Positions 46,933 through 57,681 of a DNA stretch of 64,000 nt are shown piece by piece. Each line of letters opens with the position of its first letter. Positions within the stretch are counted from its first letter, which is position 1. The stretch is from Liquidambar formosana (Eukaryota > Streptophyta > Magnoliopsida > Saxifragales > Altingiaceae). The notes beneath the pieces were generated by a model, which had not been told where the DNA came from, searched no databases, and was given only the letters and a program-made list of their open reading frames with translations. The stretch is taken from the NCBI GenBank assembly GCA_039720395.1, contig JBBPBK010000098.1:124001-188000 (forward strand), in the 5' to 3' direction. A program made the translations under genes and the position numbers.

Positions 46933-48066
46933 ATGGCATCCAAACCTTTTTTAGCCTTCCTTCCTCTCTTTCTTTTTTCTCAATTGCACCCTTCAAACGC
47001 ACAAACCTGGATCCAATCTGGTTATTGGTACACCGACGGTGGATTAGTCGTTGGTGACGTCAATTTTGCTCTCTTCACTCACCTTATATGCGGCTTTGCC
47101 AGTGTTGACAAATCCACCTACCGCCTCTCCATCTCTTCCACAGAAGCAACCATCTTCTCCACCTTCACCCGCACCGCCAAGCGCAAGAACCCGTCCATTG
47201 TCACGCTTTTATCCGTCTGGGCTGGACTGGCTGAATGGAATCAGTCCTTCTATGCCCAAATACCAAACTCTACAGTCTTGTCTTCAATGGTGAGCAAAGC
47301 TTCTCACAGGAAATCTTTCATCCAATCTTCAATCAAAACAGCTAGACTTTATGGGTTTCATGGGCTGGACTTGTTCTGGGTTTGGCCCAGCACGGGCTTC
47401 GACTTGATCAATTTGGAGTCTCTATTGGATGAGTGGCGAACTGCTATAAATTCCGAGTCAAGAAACTCGAACCAGTCACGATTGATCTTAACAATGGGCC
47501 TTCACTACATGCCGGTTCTTCACTCGGTGAGTTACCCGGTGGATTCAATAGGGAGGAATTTGGATTGGGCCCATGTTATAGCATACGGATATTACATGTC
47601 TTCGCGGGTGAATTTTACCCGCCCGTCCGCCGCTCTATATGACCCGTGGAGCAACGTCAGTACCAATTTCGGTATAGGGGAATGGACCCGTCAAGGATTA
47701 CCGGTTAGCAAGCTGCTTTTGGGGTTGCCTTTCCATGGCTATGCATGGAAACTTAAGAACCCCAATGACAATGGTTTAGGTGCGCCAGCATCCGGGTCGG
47801 GTATTATATCAGATGCATGTATGGGGTATAAGGTCATCATGAGTAACATACGAGGTTATGAGAAAGCAGCTGCAATTATGTACAATGGTACGTATGTAGT
47901 AAATTACTGCACTCTTGGAACCGATTGGATTGGTTACGACGATGTGGAGGCTATCAGATCCAAGGTTTCCTATGCAAAGGAGAAGAAGCTACTTGGTTAC
48001 AATGCCTTTCTAGTCTCCGGTGATGACGAAAATTGGGTGCTTTCTCGGGCTGCAGGTATGATTTAG
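46933..48066 (+). CDS. Copy E: GH18 ectodomain exon without kinase (non-catalytic chitinase-like)
   Basis: A single open frame encodes a signal peptide (about 1-23, ending PSNA) and a full GH18 class V domain. It is very close to F and clearly related to B. The motif reads DLFWVWP, so the second Asp and catalytic Glu are lost, and the MAYD site reads IAYGYY. The exon ends at the same donor as the receptors (gctgcag|gtatga, after 48055, phase 1), but no transmembrane exon follows. That exon is deleted, and only a decayed Gly-loop exon remains at 49110-49312. If the intron is retained, translation stops two codons later (AAGMI, 377 aa), giving a secreted chitinase-like protein without expected activity. 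It may equally be a silent remnant. Nearest-neighbour context and high similarity to F point to a recent tandem duplication. Confidence 0.65.
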   Translation: MASKPFLAFLPLFLFSQLHPSNAQTWIQSGYWYTDGGLVVGDVNFALFTHLICGFASVDKSTYRLSISSTEATIFSTFTRTAKRKNPSIVTLLSVWAGLAEWNQSFYAQIPNSTVLSSMVSKASHRKSFIQSSIKTARLYGFHGLDLFWVWPSTGFDLINLESLLDEWRTAINSESRNSNQSRLILTMGLHYMPVLHSVSYPVDSIGRNLDWAHVIAYGYYMSSRVNFTRPSAALYDPWSNVSTNFGIGEWTRQGLPVSKLLLGLPFHGYAWKLKNPNDNGLGAPASGSGIISDACMGYKVIMSNIRGYEKAAAIMYNGTYVVNYCTLGTDWIGYDDVEAIRSKVSYAKEKKLLGYNAFLVSGDDENWVLSRAAGMI

Positions 48067-48419
48067 CTTTACGTCTTTTACTAGCAATGGTGGGGTCAGG
48101 AAATTTGCCTTGAAGGCTCTAAATTAGTGATAAGTATTTCTTTTTTATTTAAAAATTCTAAATTATTATTATTATTTTTTTTTTCTAAACATATATAGGA
48201 AACACATACAACACACAAATAAAAAAACCCACATATGTAACATAGATCAAAGAAAAACCTAAGAGTCCATAAAATTAACCCACACCCAATCTCCAAAAGA
48301 GTTCAATTGGTTAAACTCTTTTAGAGATTGAGTGTGGGGAAGGAGAAGTGGAACCTTAAAAATTCTTAATTGAAATGAGAAAAAAAAAGGAGAAAAAACA
48401 TTTCATTTTTATTTTGATA
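48067..48419. other. Start of the former intron 1 of E
   Basis: No gene is seen. It matches 50803-51150, the same part of intron 1 in F, including a T/A-rich run and atatgtaacatagatcaaag. Confidence 0.5.
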
Positions 48420-49080
48420 GGATAATTATTACTTATTAGTCATTCAATAAGGCTGTTCTTTTCATGGACTTTAATTTCTGAAAGATTGGACTTTTCTCGA
48501 GGAGTTGGAATGGCCTGTGGAGTGTGGGGTACGTCTTTTGGCCAGGAAGAGACCACTTCATAGGATAAGGATTGGATTTCTCTACCTCCAGAAAATGATT
48601 TCATTGAATTGACCAAAAGGTATCCAGACTCGTATTTTAGGGAACGTGTCCAAGCCAAGGGATGTGAAATGGTCCCTTTTTCCATCGCTTGGGTAGATAT
48701 TGTTACTCGTTGAACACACGGAGTCTTTATATGGCGTGGGCTAAATTTAAAATTCTGCTGATTTTTCAAGAAGGTTCCTAATTACGCGCACAAGAAAGTA
48801 AGAAACACAGAAAAAAGGTAAAGAAAGAAGAAGAAAGTTAGTATGACCAACTGTTGTGTCCACTACTATATGCATTAAGACACATAGCTCCCCCCCCCCC
48901 CCCCCCCCCCCAAAAAAAAAGAAAAAAAAAAACACAAAAACCCTTTTTTTTTTTTTGGGCTGAGAGAGTAGACACATAGTCCTATAGCTATACACTGAAA
49001 CAATTGTTCCTAAGATGGGCAAACCACATGTTTGTGATTGTAAAACTTTTAGCTCTCATTACCATTATGAATTGAAGTGA
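48420..49080. repeat. GH18 upstream block copy 3, joined to intron sequence
   Basis: 48420-48890 repeats 46430-46905, including tgcattaagacacatagctc and a poly-C tract at 48892-48911. The following agagtagacacatagtccta and ttttagctctcatta match 54160-54235, just before the transmembrane exon of F. The following bases match sequence after that exon (about 54540), so the exon was deleted here. Confidence 0.65.
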
Positions 49081-49109
49081 CCAACATTTTTCATTCTTTT
49101 CCTTTTCGT

Positions 49110-49312
49110 TTGAAACTTGGAGGTGGTATAGAAGCTGCTAAAAGCCTTAACTGTCTAAACCCCCAAACAAAAAAACAAAAAAAAACAGCCTTAACTGAAA
49201 TGCTCTAAATTTGGAAGCCTTTAGTTTTGTAACGGTTATAAATAACTTTTCAATCGAAAATAAACTCGGAGAGGGTGGATACGGATCTGTTTACAAGGAA
49301 ATATTTGTTGTC
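49110..49312 (+). pseudogene. Relic of the receptor Gly-loop exon (remainder of copy E)
   Basis: Readable pieces are LGGGIEAAKSLN, then after a 40-base A-rich insert CTLN-like and [23 protein letters not shown] codons, matching exon 3 of B and F. Stops and frame changes are frequent. No further kinase exon follows before copy F begins at 49672. Confidence 0.7.
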
Positions 49313-49671
49313 TAAACTGTTTAGAGTTTCAAAACCACATACCGATTTGATATCAGATTGGTATTAATTAGTTTAGATTAGAATAAAATGGTCTTTTCCA
49401 TTTTTCTACATGGCTTTGAAGTCATTGTCGGGCCTGTATTGGACCTAAAGCTAGGCTCTTTTGCAACCCTACCAAAAACCAAACAATGTGCAAGTCGACA
49501 CCCTTGACTTGGGCTTTCCAGTTCACATTGAACTGCCCTATAGAATTTGTTTGGATTTGACTTCTTTAGCATCATCTCTACTAACATGGTTGAGAGAAGA
49601 TTAGCGGGATATGACTTTTCTGGATACCACTTTCATTTGGAGAGAGTATCGCGGAAATCAATACTTCTTCC
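49313..49671 (+). promoter_or_regulatory. 5' flank of copy F
   Basis: No gene is seen. This flank is unlike those of A, B and E; the shared sequence begins only about 10 bases before the ATG (cttccatgg). F may therefore have a different promoter, or none. Confidence 0.4.
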
Positions 49672-51674
49672 ATGGCATCCAAACCTTTTTTAGCCTTCCT
49701 TCCTCTCTTTCTTTTTTTTCAATTGCACCCTTCAAACGCACAAACCTGGATCCAATCTGGTTATTGGTACACCGGCGGTGGATTAGCTGTTGGTGACGTC
49801 AATTCCGCTCTCTTCACTCACCTTATATGCGGCTTTGCCAGTGTTGACAATTCCACCTACCGCCTCTCCATCTCTTCCACAGAAGCAACCATCTTCTCCA
49901 CCTTCACCCGCACTATCAAGCGCAAGAACCCGTCCATTGTCACGCTTTTATCTGTTGGGGTTGGACTGGCCGAATGGAATCAGTCCTTCTATGCCCAAAT
50001 ACCAAACTCTACAGTCTTGTCTTCAATGGTGAGCAAAGCTTCTCACAGGAAATCTTTCATCCAATCTTCAATCGAATCGGCTAGGCTTTATGGGTTTCAT
50101 GGACTGGACCTGTTCTAGGTTTGGCCCAGCACGGGCTCCGACTTGATCAATTTGGGATCTTTATTGGACGAGTGGCGAGCTGCTATAAATTCTGAGTCAA
50201 GAAACTCGAACCAGGTTCAATTGATCTTAACAATGGGCCTTCACTATGTGCCGGTTCTTCACTCAGTGAGTTACCCGGTGGATTCAATAGGGAGGAATTT
50301 GGATTGGGCCCATGTTATAGCATACGGATATTACGTGTCTTCGCGGGTGCATTTTACCCGCCCGTCGGCCGCTCTATATGATCCGTGGAGCAACGTCAGT
50401 ACCAATTTCGGTATAGGGGAATGGACCCGTCAAGGATTACCGGCTAGCAAGCTGCTTTTGGGGTTGCCTTTCCATGGCTATGCATGGAAACTTAAGAACC
50501 CCAATGACAATGGTTTAGGTGCGCCAGCATCCGGGTCGGGTATTATATCAGATGGATGTATGGAGTATAAGTTCATCATGAGTAACATTCGAGGTTATGA
50601 GAAAGCAGCTGCAATTATGTACAATGGTACGTATGTAGTAAATTACTGCACTCTTGGAACCGATTGGATTGGTTACGACGATGTGGAGGCTATCAGATCC
50701 AAGGTTTCCTATGCAAAGGAGAAGAAGCTACTTGGTTACAATGCCTTTCTAGTCTCCAGTGATGAAAATTGGGTGCTTTCTCGGGCTGCAGGTATGGTTT
50801 AGCTTTACGTCTTTTATTAGCAATGGTGGGGTTTGGAATTTGTCTTAAAGGGTCAAAATTAGTGATAAGTATTTCTTTTTTATTTAAAAATTCTTAATTG
50901 TCTTTTTTTTTTTTTTTTTTTTTTTTTTTGCTAAACATACATAAGAAACACACATACAACACACAAATGAAAAAGCTCACATATGTAACATAGATCAAAG
51001 AAAAGCTTAAGAGCCCATAAAATTAACCCACACTCAATCTCTAAAAGAGTTTAATTCTTGAAGGAGAGGTAAAATCTTAAAAATTCTTAATTAAAATGAG
51101 AAAAAAAAAGGAGAAAAAACATTTCATTTTTATTTAGAGGGTCAAACTGAAGGTCAAAATAAATTATTTGCTAAATGCACGAAACTCAATACAGGCAAAA
51201 ATAAAAATAAAAAAATAAAAAAATAAAATAAAATTGAGGAAGGAAGGTTGGAAGGGTCATTTGAGCCCCTTACCCCGAGCTCGCTTAGTCCCTCCTCCCC
51301 ATACCCCAATATTAGGATTTGGATTTGCTCAAGTTGGGGGCAAAAACTGGATGCTCAAGTTCACCGTAGATCGCCGCCACGTGGAGAAAAGCTGCATCCA
51401 ACGGCTCTAGCGAAAAAAGGCAAGGCTCTGCATAGAGTCCTAACGCCGTTAGGGGGATCCATTCCAAATGCCAAACACTGCCGTTTTCACCTGCAAAAAC
51501 AAAGCCAAAATCGTGAAAGCTAAGGGGCGGGATTCAGATCTGGATTTGGATTTTGGCCCCTCTCTCTCTCTCTCTCTCCCCCCTCCATTTTCGTTTTCGA
51601 ATCTGCAGTAACGCTCCATTCTCTCCCCTCCCGCCGTTCCACTCTCTCTCCCCTCCCTCCGTCGCCGCTGCTTC

Positions 51675-51941
51675 CTCTAGTTAAACCCAGATCTGGGTTT
51701 CGCGGTTGCTCTGGTTTTTCCGTCCACCACCGGTCGCCGCTGCTGCTGCCGCTGCTTCCCTCCTGCTGCAGCCGCTCCTTCCTCCTGTTGCGGCTGCTCC
51801 TTCCTCTGGTTAAACCCAGATCTGGGTTTCACGGTTGCTCTGGTTTTTCCGTCCACCACCGACCGCAGCTGCTGCTGCCCCTGCTGCCGCTACTTCCCCT
51901 TGCTGTGGCCGCTCCTTCCTCCTGCTGCGGCTGCTCCTTCC
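51675..51941. repeat. Imperfect tandem duplication of ~130 bases in the Pack-MULE
   Basis: Two units (51675-51803 and 51804-51941) each begin near taaacccagatctgggtttc, continue with tttttccgtccaccaccg and end in ctgctg/ctcctt triplets. Confidence 0.85.
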
Positions 51942-52699
51942 TCGGCTGAAATTGTCGAATATTTGAAAGGCCTTGCATATCTTTTGGTCGCGACGTAACA
52001 TGCAGCAGAAAGTATCTTCGTGCAAAGTTATTTGTTTCTTTTATTTTATGGTGTTTAACAGCCTTTAGTGATACAAAACTATTGGGGTTCTCAACCTTCC
52101 ATTGAGCATAATCAAATTGCTTTTTTCGCTTGCATTAATGGGGTGCTTCCCTTGTCTTATAAACTTTTGACTTCGATGGATCTGCTCAAAACCAATTTGA
52201 TGCTTTTGGCAGTTTTGTAACAATGTTATGTTATTATTATTTTTTTTTTTCCAAATTTGCGAAGGTGAATGAATTGTAAGCAAAAGTGTGACCGTATTTA
52301 TATAGTTTTATACCTTTATTTTGAAGGATAGCTTCATGCTTTTGTTGCCTTTTTGATGCTTCATGCAATTCGAGAGTGTTGAGAAGTGAAAATGCCAATT
52401 CATAGTCACTAGCATTGCTTTGTTTGCGCAACCAGAGGGAAAACCCACCTTGCCTTTCTTTATAAATAAAAAAAAAAAAAAATTTACCAAATGGGGTTCT
52501 TGCATCAAACAATTTCAATGAAAAATTGCAGTTTCTTTATATTTGTTCATTCTGCGATTAGAACTTCAAAGACTAAAATTGATATATGTGCTCTGTTTAA
52601 TCTTTAATGTACAAGATTACAAAATGAGGCCTCATACATCCAATACACTACGAAAATTTTCAAACATAAAGATATAATGCAGTAATGTTCAAACATCAA

Positions 52700-53150
52700 C
52701 TAGACAGTGGACCCATCAAACGTCTCCTGGAAAAAAACCAGAAGCAAAGAAAACAAACATATCCTATCCATGAACAAGAATACTTCCAACTTTCCTAAAT
52801 CAAAAGCAAAACCCATTTGCAGAAATCCAACATTCAAATCTTCCAAATTCTTCGAGCTCCAGTTTTCTTTTCTCCGTCGCCCACAGATTTCTTGGCAGTT
52901 ACCCACAGGGGGTTTCTTGTTTTCTTTGTTGCTTCTCAGCACATACCTCGGATTCTCGCTCCGTTCCAACGAGTAAATGGCGGAGGCGAATTTCCTCGCG
53001 CTCTCGAATTTTTTCGAATCCCTTCTTTTTGCAGTTTCGACTTTAACACCCAGATCGTACACGGTCTTCTTCTCATCCCCTGTTTCAATCTTCTTCCTCT
53101 TCAGCCTCTCATTCCTCCTAGCAGAGTACTCATCGTAAAACCTACTACCC
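52700..53150 (-). pseudogene. Captured gene fragment in the Pack-MULE (unidentified)
   Basis: Read on the minus strand, an open stretch rich in basic residues gives SRFYDEYSARRNERLKRKK, then VKVETAKRRDSKKFESARKF, ASAIYSLERSENPRYVLRSN and KENKKPP. Codon use and GC content differ from the flanking intron. There is a stop just upstream, and downstream the frame passes into low-quality sequence that could be intron. I do not recognise the family. A protein search should identify the parent gene elsewhere in the genome. Confidence 0.5.
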
Positions 53151-53670
53151 TTACCTCAACGCTGGAAGTGCTTGCCATCGACGAAGGGGAAGGAGCTCCT
53201 CGCCGGGTCAGAATCCCAGATCTGGTCCGTGCCGGAGTCTGCTGCCGGTGGTGGTTTCGTGGGGAGAGAAGGTAGGTACTCGCGCTAGGGGAAGGAGCTC
53301 CTCGCTGACGAGAGTTGGGGTTTCACCTACGGCAGAAACGAGCGGGGAAATGGGTCTTCTCCGACGGGAACGCGAAAGGGATAACGCGGCACGTCGCCGG
53401 AGAGGAGCGGGGAGAGTCCGACGGGGGGCGGAAAGGTGAGAGAGAGGAGAGTTTGGGATTTCGATTTTGAAATGGAGAACCAGCATTCTCGTTTGGTTTT
53501 GGCTCTAACCCAAAACAACAAAATGCAAACGGCGTTAAGCCTTAACCTCCAAATGGCTGCCATTCATCTCAACCGTTGAATAATTCCCATTACACGTGGC
53601 AGTCCATCCACGGCTACTGGAGCGTCCAGTTTTTTTCATCAACTTGAGCAAATCCAAATCCCCAATATTA

Positions 53671-54340
53671 GCTTGCTACTTGTCAGGTGGGTGGGTTTAT
53701 TATTTATTATTATTATTATTATTTGGGTAGTTACATTGAAAGGAAATTCTGAAATTCATCCTGATCTAAGACTTTCCAAATCTAAACCCGCCGAGCTAGG
53801 TATAGTGCCATCGTTAAGTCACAAGGGTCGATCTCGGCTGAGCATGTCTAGTCCTTACAAAAGACATGATCTGACTCATTTAGATGATTTTTCACCATCT
53901 TATTGAAGCTGTTGTTCTTCCCAAGACACAATTAGAAGCCTAGCCAGTAGCCACTATTCAAACAATTCAACTAAAATCAAACTAATCAAATGTCTATAAT
54001 CATTAATTGGGCTGATCTGCTGTTATTTAGAGGATATAATGCATTGCTTAGGACCGGCCCCTCTCTGTCTAGTGGTTGATTCGCCACTACTATATGCATT
54101 AAGACATATAGCTCACCCACCCACCAAAAAAAAAAAAGAAAAGAAAAAAAAAACATTTGGTGTGAGAGAGTAGACACATAGCCCTATAGCTATACCACAT
54201 GTTTGTGATTGTAAAACTTTTAGCTCTCATTAAATGGCACATAGCTTTATTGACAGAATGGCAGGTTTATTAAAGATTATTAGGACACATTTACTCTCTG
54301 GACTCTAAATTAATATAGTGAAGCCTATATATGGTCACAG
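53671..54340. other. Rest of intron 1 of F
   Basis: No gene is seen. It holds an (att)n run at 53700-53722 and the segment tgcattaagacatatagctc to ctatagctata, which matches 48860-48990. Confidence 0.5.
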
Positions 54341-56545
54341 CTCAAAAGGATGTCGAAGATCGTCTATACAAGCGGCGATTGGTAGTAATTGTTGTGCTTC
54401 CAGTTGCTATGGTTATTTTTGTACTGGGCTTTGTCATGCGCTATTTACGGAGGAGAATGCCTAAGTCAATACTAGGTATCATATTTTTTTCCCATTTAAA
54501 TTCATTGTTTCTAATTAAGAAAAGAGAACTCACCTTTTACGATTATGAATTGAAGTGACTTGACATTTTTTTTTTCTTTTCCTTTTCATTTAATCGAAAC
54601 TTGGAGGTGGTATAGAGGCTACTGAAAGCCTTAACTGTAATGCTCCAAATTTAGAAGTCTTTAGTTTTGTTGACATTGTGGCGGCTACAAATAACTTTTC
54701 AATCGAGAATAAAGTTGGAGAGGGTGGATATGGACCTGTTTACAAGGTAATATTTGTTGTCTAAATTGTTTTTTCGGTTTTAGGAACAAGTGAGACAAGG
54801 TACAATGGGGGTGATTTTTTGGGGAAGAAATTAAATCCCTCCCCTCCAAATTGCATTAGGAGATTAAAAATCTTTTGTGCAAATATTCACCCCAAATAAA
54901 TCTGGCATTCTGGCTTAGTGGCCTTGCTCTTTGACTTGTATTTATAACCATGGGCTTTTGTTTTGCTAGGGTGAGTTACCAAATGAGCAGGAAATAGCAG
55001 TAAAGAGACTATCAAAGATGTCTAAACAAGGTCTTGAGGAGTTCAAAAATGAGGTCAAGCTTACTGCAAAATTACAACATGTAAATCTAGTTAGACTATT
55101 GGGATTTTGCACTCAAAGAGAAGAAAAGATGTTGATCTACGAGTATATGCCAAACAAAAGCTTGGATTTCTACCTCTTTGGTATGTAGTCTTTTATGCTT
55201 CCTAATGTAGTCATAGAGTATTGGGTGTACGTAACTCAACTTGAGGTTTCACATTTCATGTAATGGGTATCTTGAAGGGTGGTGGCATGGCAAGAAATTG
55301 CATCCTGATCGTGACACTTCCTTTTGCACCTATGGCATTCATCCATGCCAACAATTTTGGGCACTCTGTGGGTGACAATTCAGCTTTTTGACATTTTAAA
55401 GCACACCACATCATTGTTCAGAGGGCCTTGCCATCCTTTCAATAATTATAATAAGAATTGTGCCGTTTTATGCTAACTCAATGTTGTTATGCCTAAGGGT
55501 TTGTATTTGTCAAATAACTGATGTCATGCTACACCCCTTTAAGCTTGAAGGAAGCCTAGGTTGACACATTTTTATAAAGTTGTAGCATGATCTCCTTGTT
55601 CTTTTTCATTTTTATTTTTGGTATGTGTTGTTTAGACTAGAAATTACTAATTATCCATGAAAATATCCATTTTGATGTAGATTTGGATAAACGATTACTG
55701 TTAGACTGGAAGAAACGAGTGCAAATCATTGAAGGGGTTACTCAAGGGCTTCTATATCTCCAAGAATACTCAAGATTAACAATACTTCATAGAGATTTGA
55801 AAGCCAGCAACATTTTACTGGACAATGAGATGAGGCCCAAGATATCAGATTTAGGCATGGCTAGAATTTTCGATGAACGTGAACCAAACTCAAAACGGAT
55901 TGTTGGAACATAGTAAGTAAACCAACCCCAAAAATGACTTCATACATGATTTCTTGTTTAATACTTGACAGTTGTGTTGGTTCATAAAATGTAGTGGATA
56001 TGTTCCTCCAGAATGTGTGAAAGAGGGTGCTTACTCCATGAAATCCGATGTTTATAGCTTTGGAGTTCTACTGTTACAAATCATAAGTGGCAAGAAGAAT
56101 ACCTTATATGGTTCAAATAAAAATATGACCCTCCTTGAATATGTAAAGAAATTCAACAAACCTTCCTATCATCATTGTGATTTGAAATTTTGCAATAATT
56201 TGAACTGCGAGATGGCTGATATATATTGAATTATTTTAGGGATATGAGTTGTGGAAGGATGGAAAAGGCATGGAGTTAATGGACCCATCACTGGATGATG
56301 CATCTTCATCATGTAAATTGATGACTTGCATGCAAGTAGCTCTGCTATGTGTCCAAGAAAGACCTGCAGATAGACCATTCATGTTGGAAGTTTATTCAAT
56401 GCTTAAAAATGAGACTTCAGCTTTTGCTATGCCTAAAAGGCCTGCTTTTTCATTAAACAGAGATGAAGATGAGGAAAAGAACCCTACATTGCGGCTTGCA
56501 GATTGTTCAAATGATGCAACAATTTCTCAAATGCTACCCAGATGA

Positions 56546-56953
56546 CATTGCTGGCTTTGGTGATTGAGGCATAGTTTGTTTAGGAATTAGGATAATTATG
56601 TGTTTTTACAACTATTATATGGTCATTGTTGTTCCTTTATGATTATCACCAGTACCTGAATTTTTTTTTACAATGTTGGATCATGAGCAATTGACAAACC
56701 ATGATAAATTAACTTAAAATTTAATATGCATGATGTGTATGAATAAAAAAATATATGATTTAATTATTGGATTGGCGAAATATCATTCCTACAAAAATAT
56801 ACTAAAGGGTCTAAGATTTTTTAGTCTTACATTAGATGTCAACTGATCCCTCACTATTATTTTGATATATTACTCTCGTAAAATAAAAAAATAAAAAAAA
56901 TGATATTTTTGTCGTAGCAAATTACCCTAGTGTTTTCTTTTTACTCTTAAAAG
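56546..56953. other. Spacer 3' of F
   Basis: No gene is seen. The second half matches 39540-39784 and 15590-15825, the lead-in to the hAT element in the other two blocks. Confidence 0.5.
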
Positions 56954-57681
56954 CAAGGACGGAGCCATAAGGTAATGAGGATGGGCAAGTGCCACATCTG
57001 ACCAAATATATATATATATTTTAAAATTTTTATCCCTTAACTCTTATGAAATTGGAAATCTGCCTCACCTGAATTTTTTTAAAAATCTCCTTTATTTTTT
57101 CTTTCATACCCCTTTTTCCATTTTTTATTTTTATTTTTATTTTATAGAAGAAGCCTATCAATACTTGTGAATCAATTGAATACTTATAATTTTTACATGC
57201 GTTCCAATAGTGGGTTTTCAAATTTGAAGGGAATTAGTGATAACAATAGATATTCAAAAGTATATTTACTCTTGACATTAGTATTGATCCTACCAATTGA
57301 GACTACCATTGTACAAAATATCATTTTCTACTATGAAGATTGTAAATAATCATTTGCATAACAAAATGAGAGATCAATTTTTGAATGATAGCTTAGTTGT
57401 ATTTATTGAAAGAGTGGTGTTTGATATTATTAATCGATAATGAAACTATCATTCAATACTTTCAAAAGATGACATCTCGTCTAGGACAACTGTAAATGTA
57501 TTGAATTGAAATATGCTTTATCAATAGATTATTCATTTTTGCAATTTTGTCTATCTCAAAATTACAAGATAAAAGCAAATTTTTTATTAAAGGTTCTATG
57601 ATTTTTTGAATTAGGATAAAAAACTAATTACTAACCAAAATTCGCCTCACCTCACCAAAATTCTTCTCGGTTCCGTCCCTG
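56954..57681. mobile_element. hAT-like element, copy 3
   Basis: This 728-base copy starts caaggacggagcca and ends cggttccgtccctg, giving the clearest inverted ends of the three. It is flanked by cttaaaag (56946-56953) and cttataag (57682-57689). It has no transposase and no nested MULE. Confidence 0.88.

Larger units (their letters stand above)
51315..53661. mobile_element. Pack-MULE-like element in intron 1 of F
   Basis: The ends are inverted repeats: ggatttggatttgctcaagt at the left, mirrored by acttgagcaaatccaaatcc at the right. Weaker inverted similarity continues for about 150 bases (aaactgga, cacgtgg/ccacgtg, taacgccgtt). A perfect 9-base duplication, ccaatatta, flanks it at 51306-51314 and 53662-53670, diagnostic of Mutator-type transposition. 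The inside is GC-richer than its surroundings. It holds a CT-rich leader, Gln/Ala-type triplet runs and a minus-strand exon-like frame (52700-53150). No transposase is seen. This is the make-up of a Pack-MULE that has captured gene pieces. Confidence 0.87.
49672..56545 (+). pseudogene. Copy F: GH18 receptor-like kinase with one nonsense codon and an element in intron 1
   Basis: Exons: 49672-50791 (GH18), 54341-54475 (transmembrane), from about 54608 to 54746 (Gly loop), 54970-55180, 55681-55912, 55995-56142 and 56240-56545. The kinase is undamaged: [31 protein letters not shown] and a normal TGA. The GH18 exon is open except for one TGG to TAG change at 50116-50118, inside the active-site motif (DLF-stop-VWP). 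The third exon has lost the usual gctgcag acceptor; phase-compatible alternatives exist at cttggag or gtatag, which would drop about ten juxtamembrane residues. Intron 1 carries a 2.35-kb Pack-MULE-like element. A kinase-only product is possible if transcription starts inside intron 1. Otherwise this is a very young pseudogene. Confidence 0.82.

Noticed and set aside
53208..53563. Minus- and plus-strand Arg-rich frames in the Pack-MULE
   Set aside because: GC-rich leader-like sequence read in three frames with no conserved motif; kept only as part of the element.
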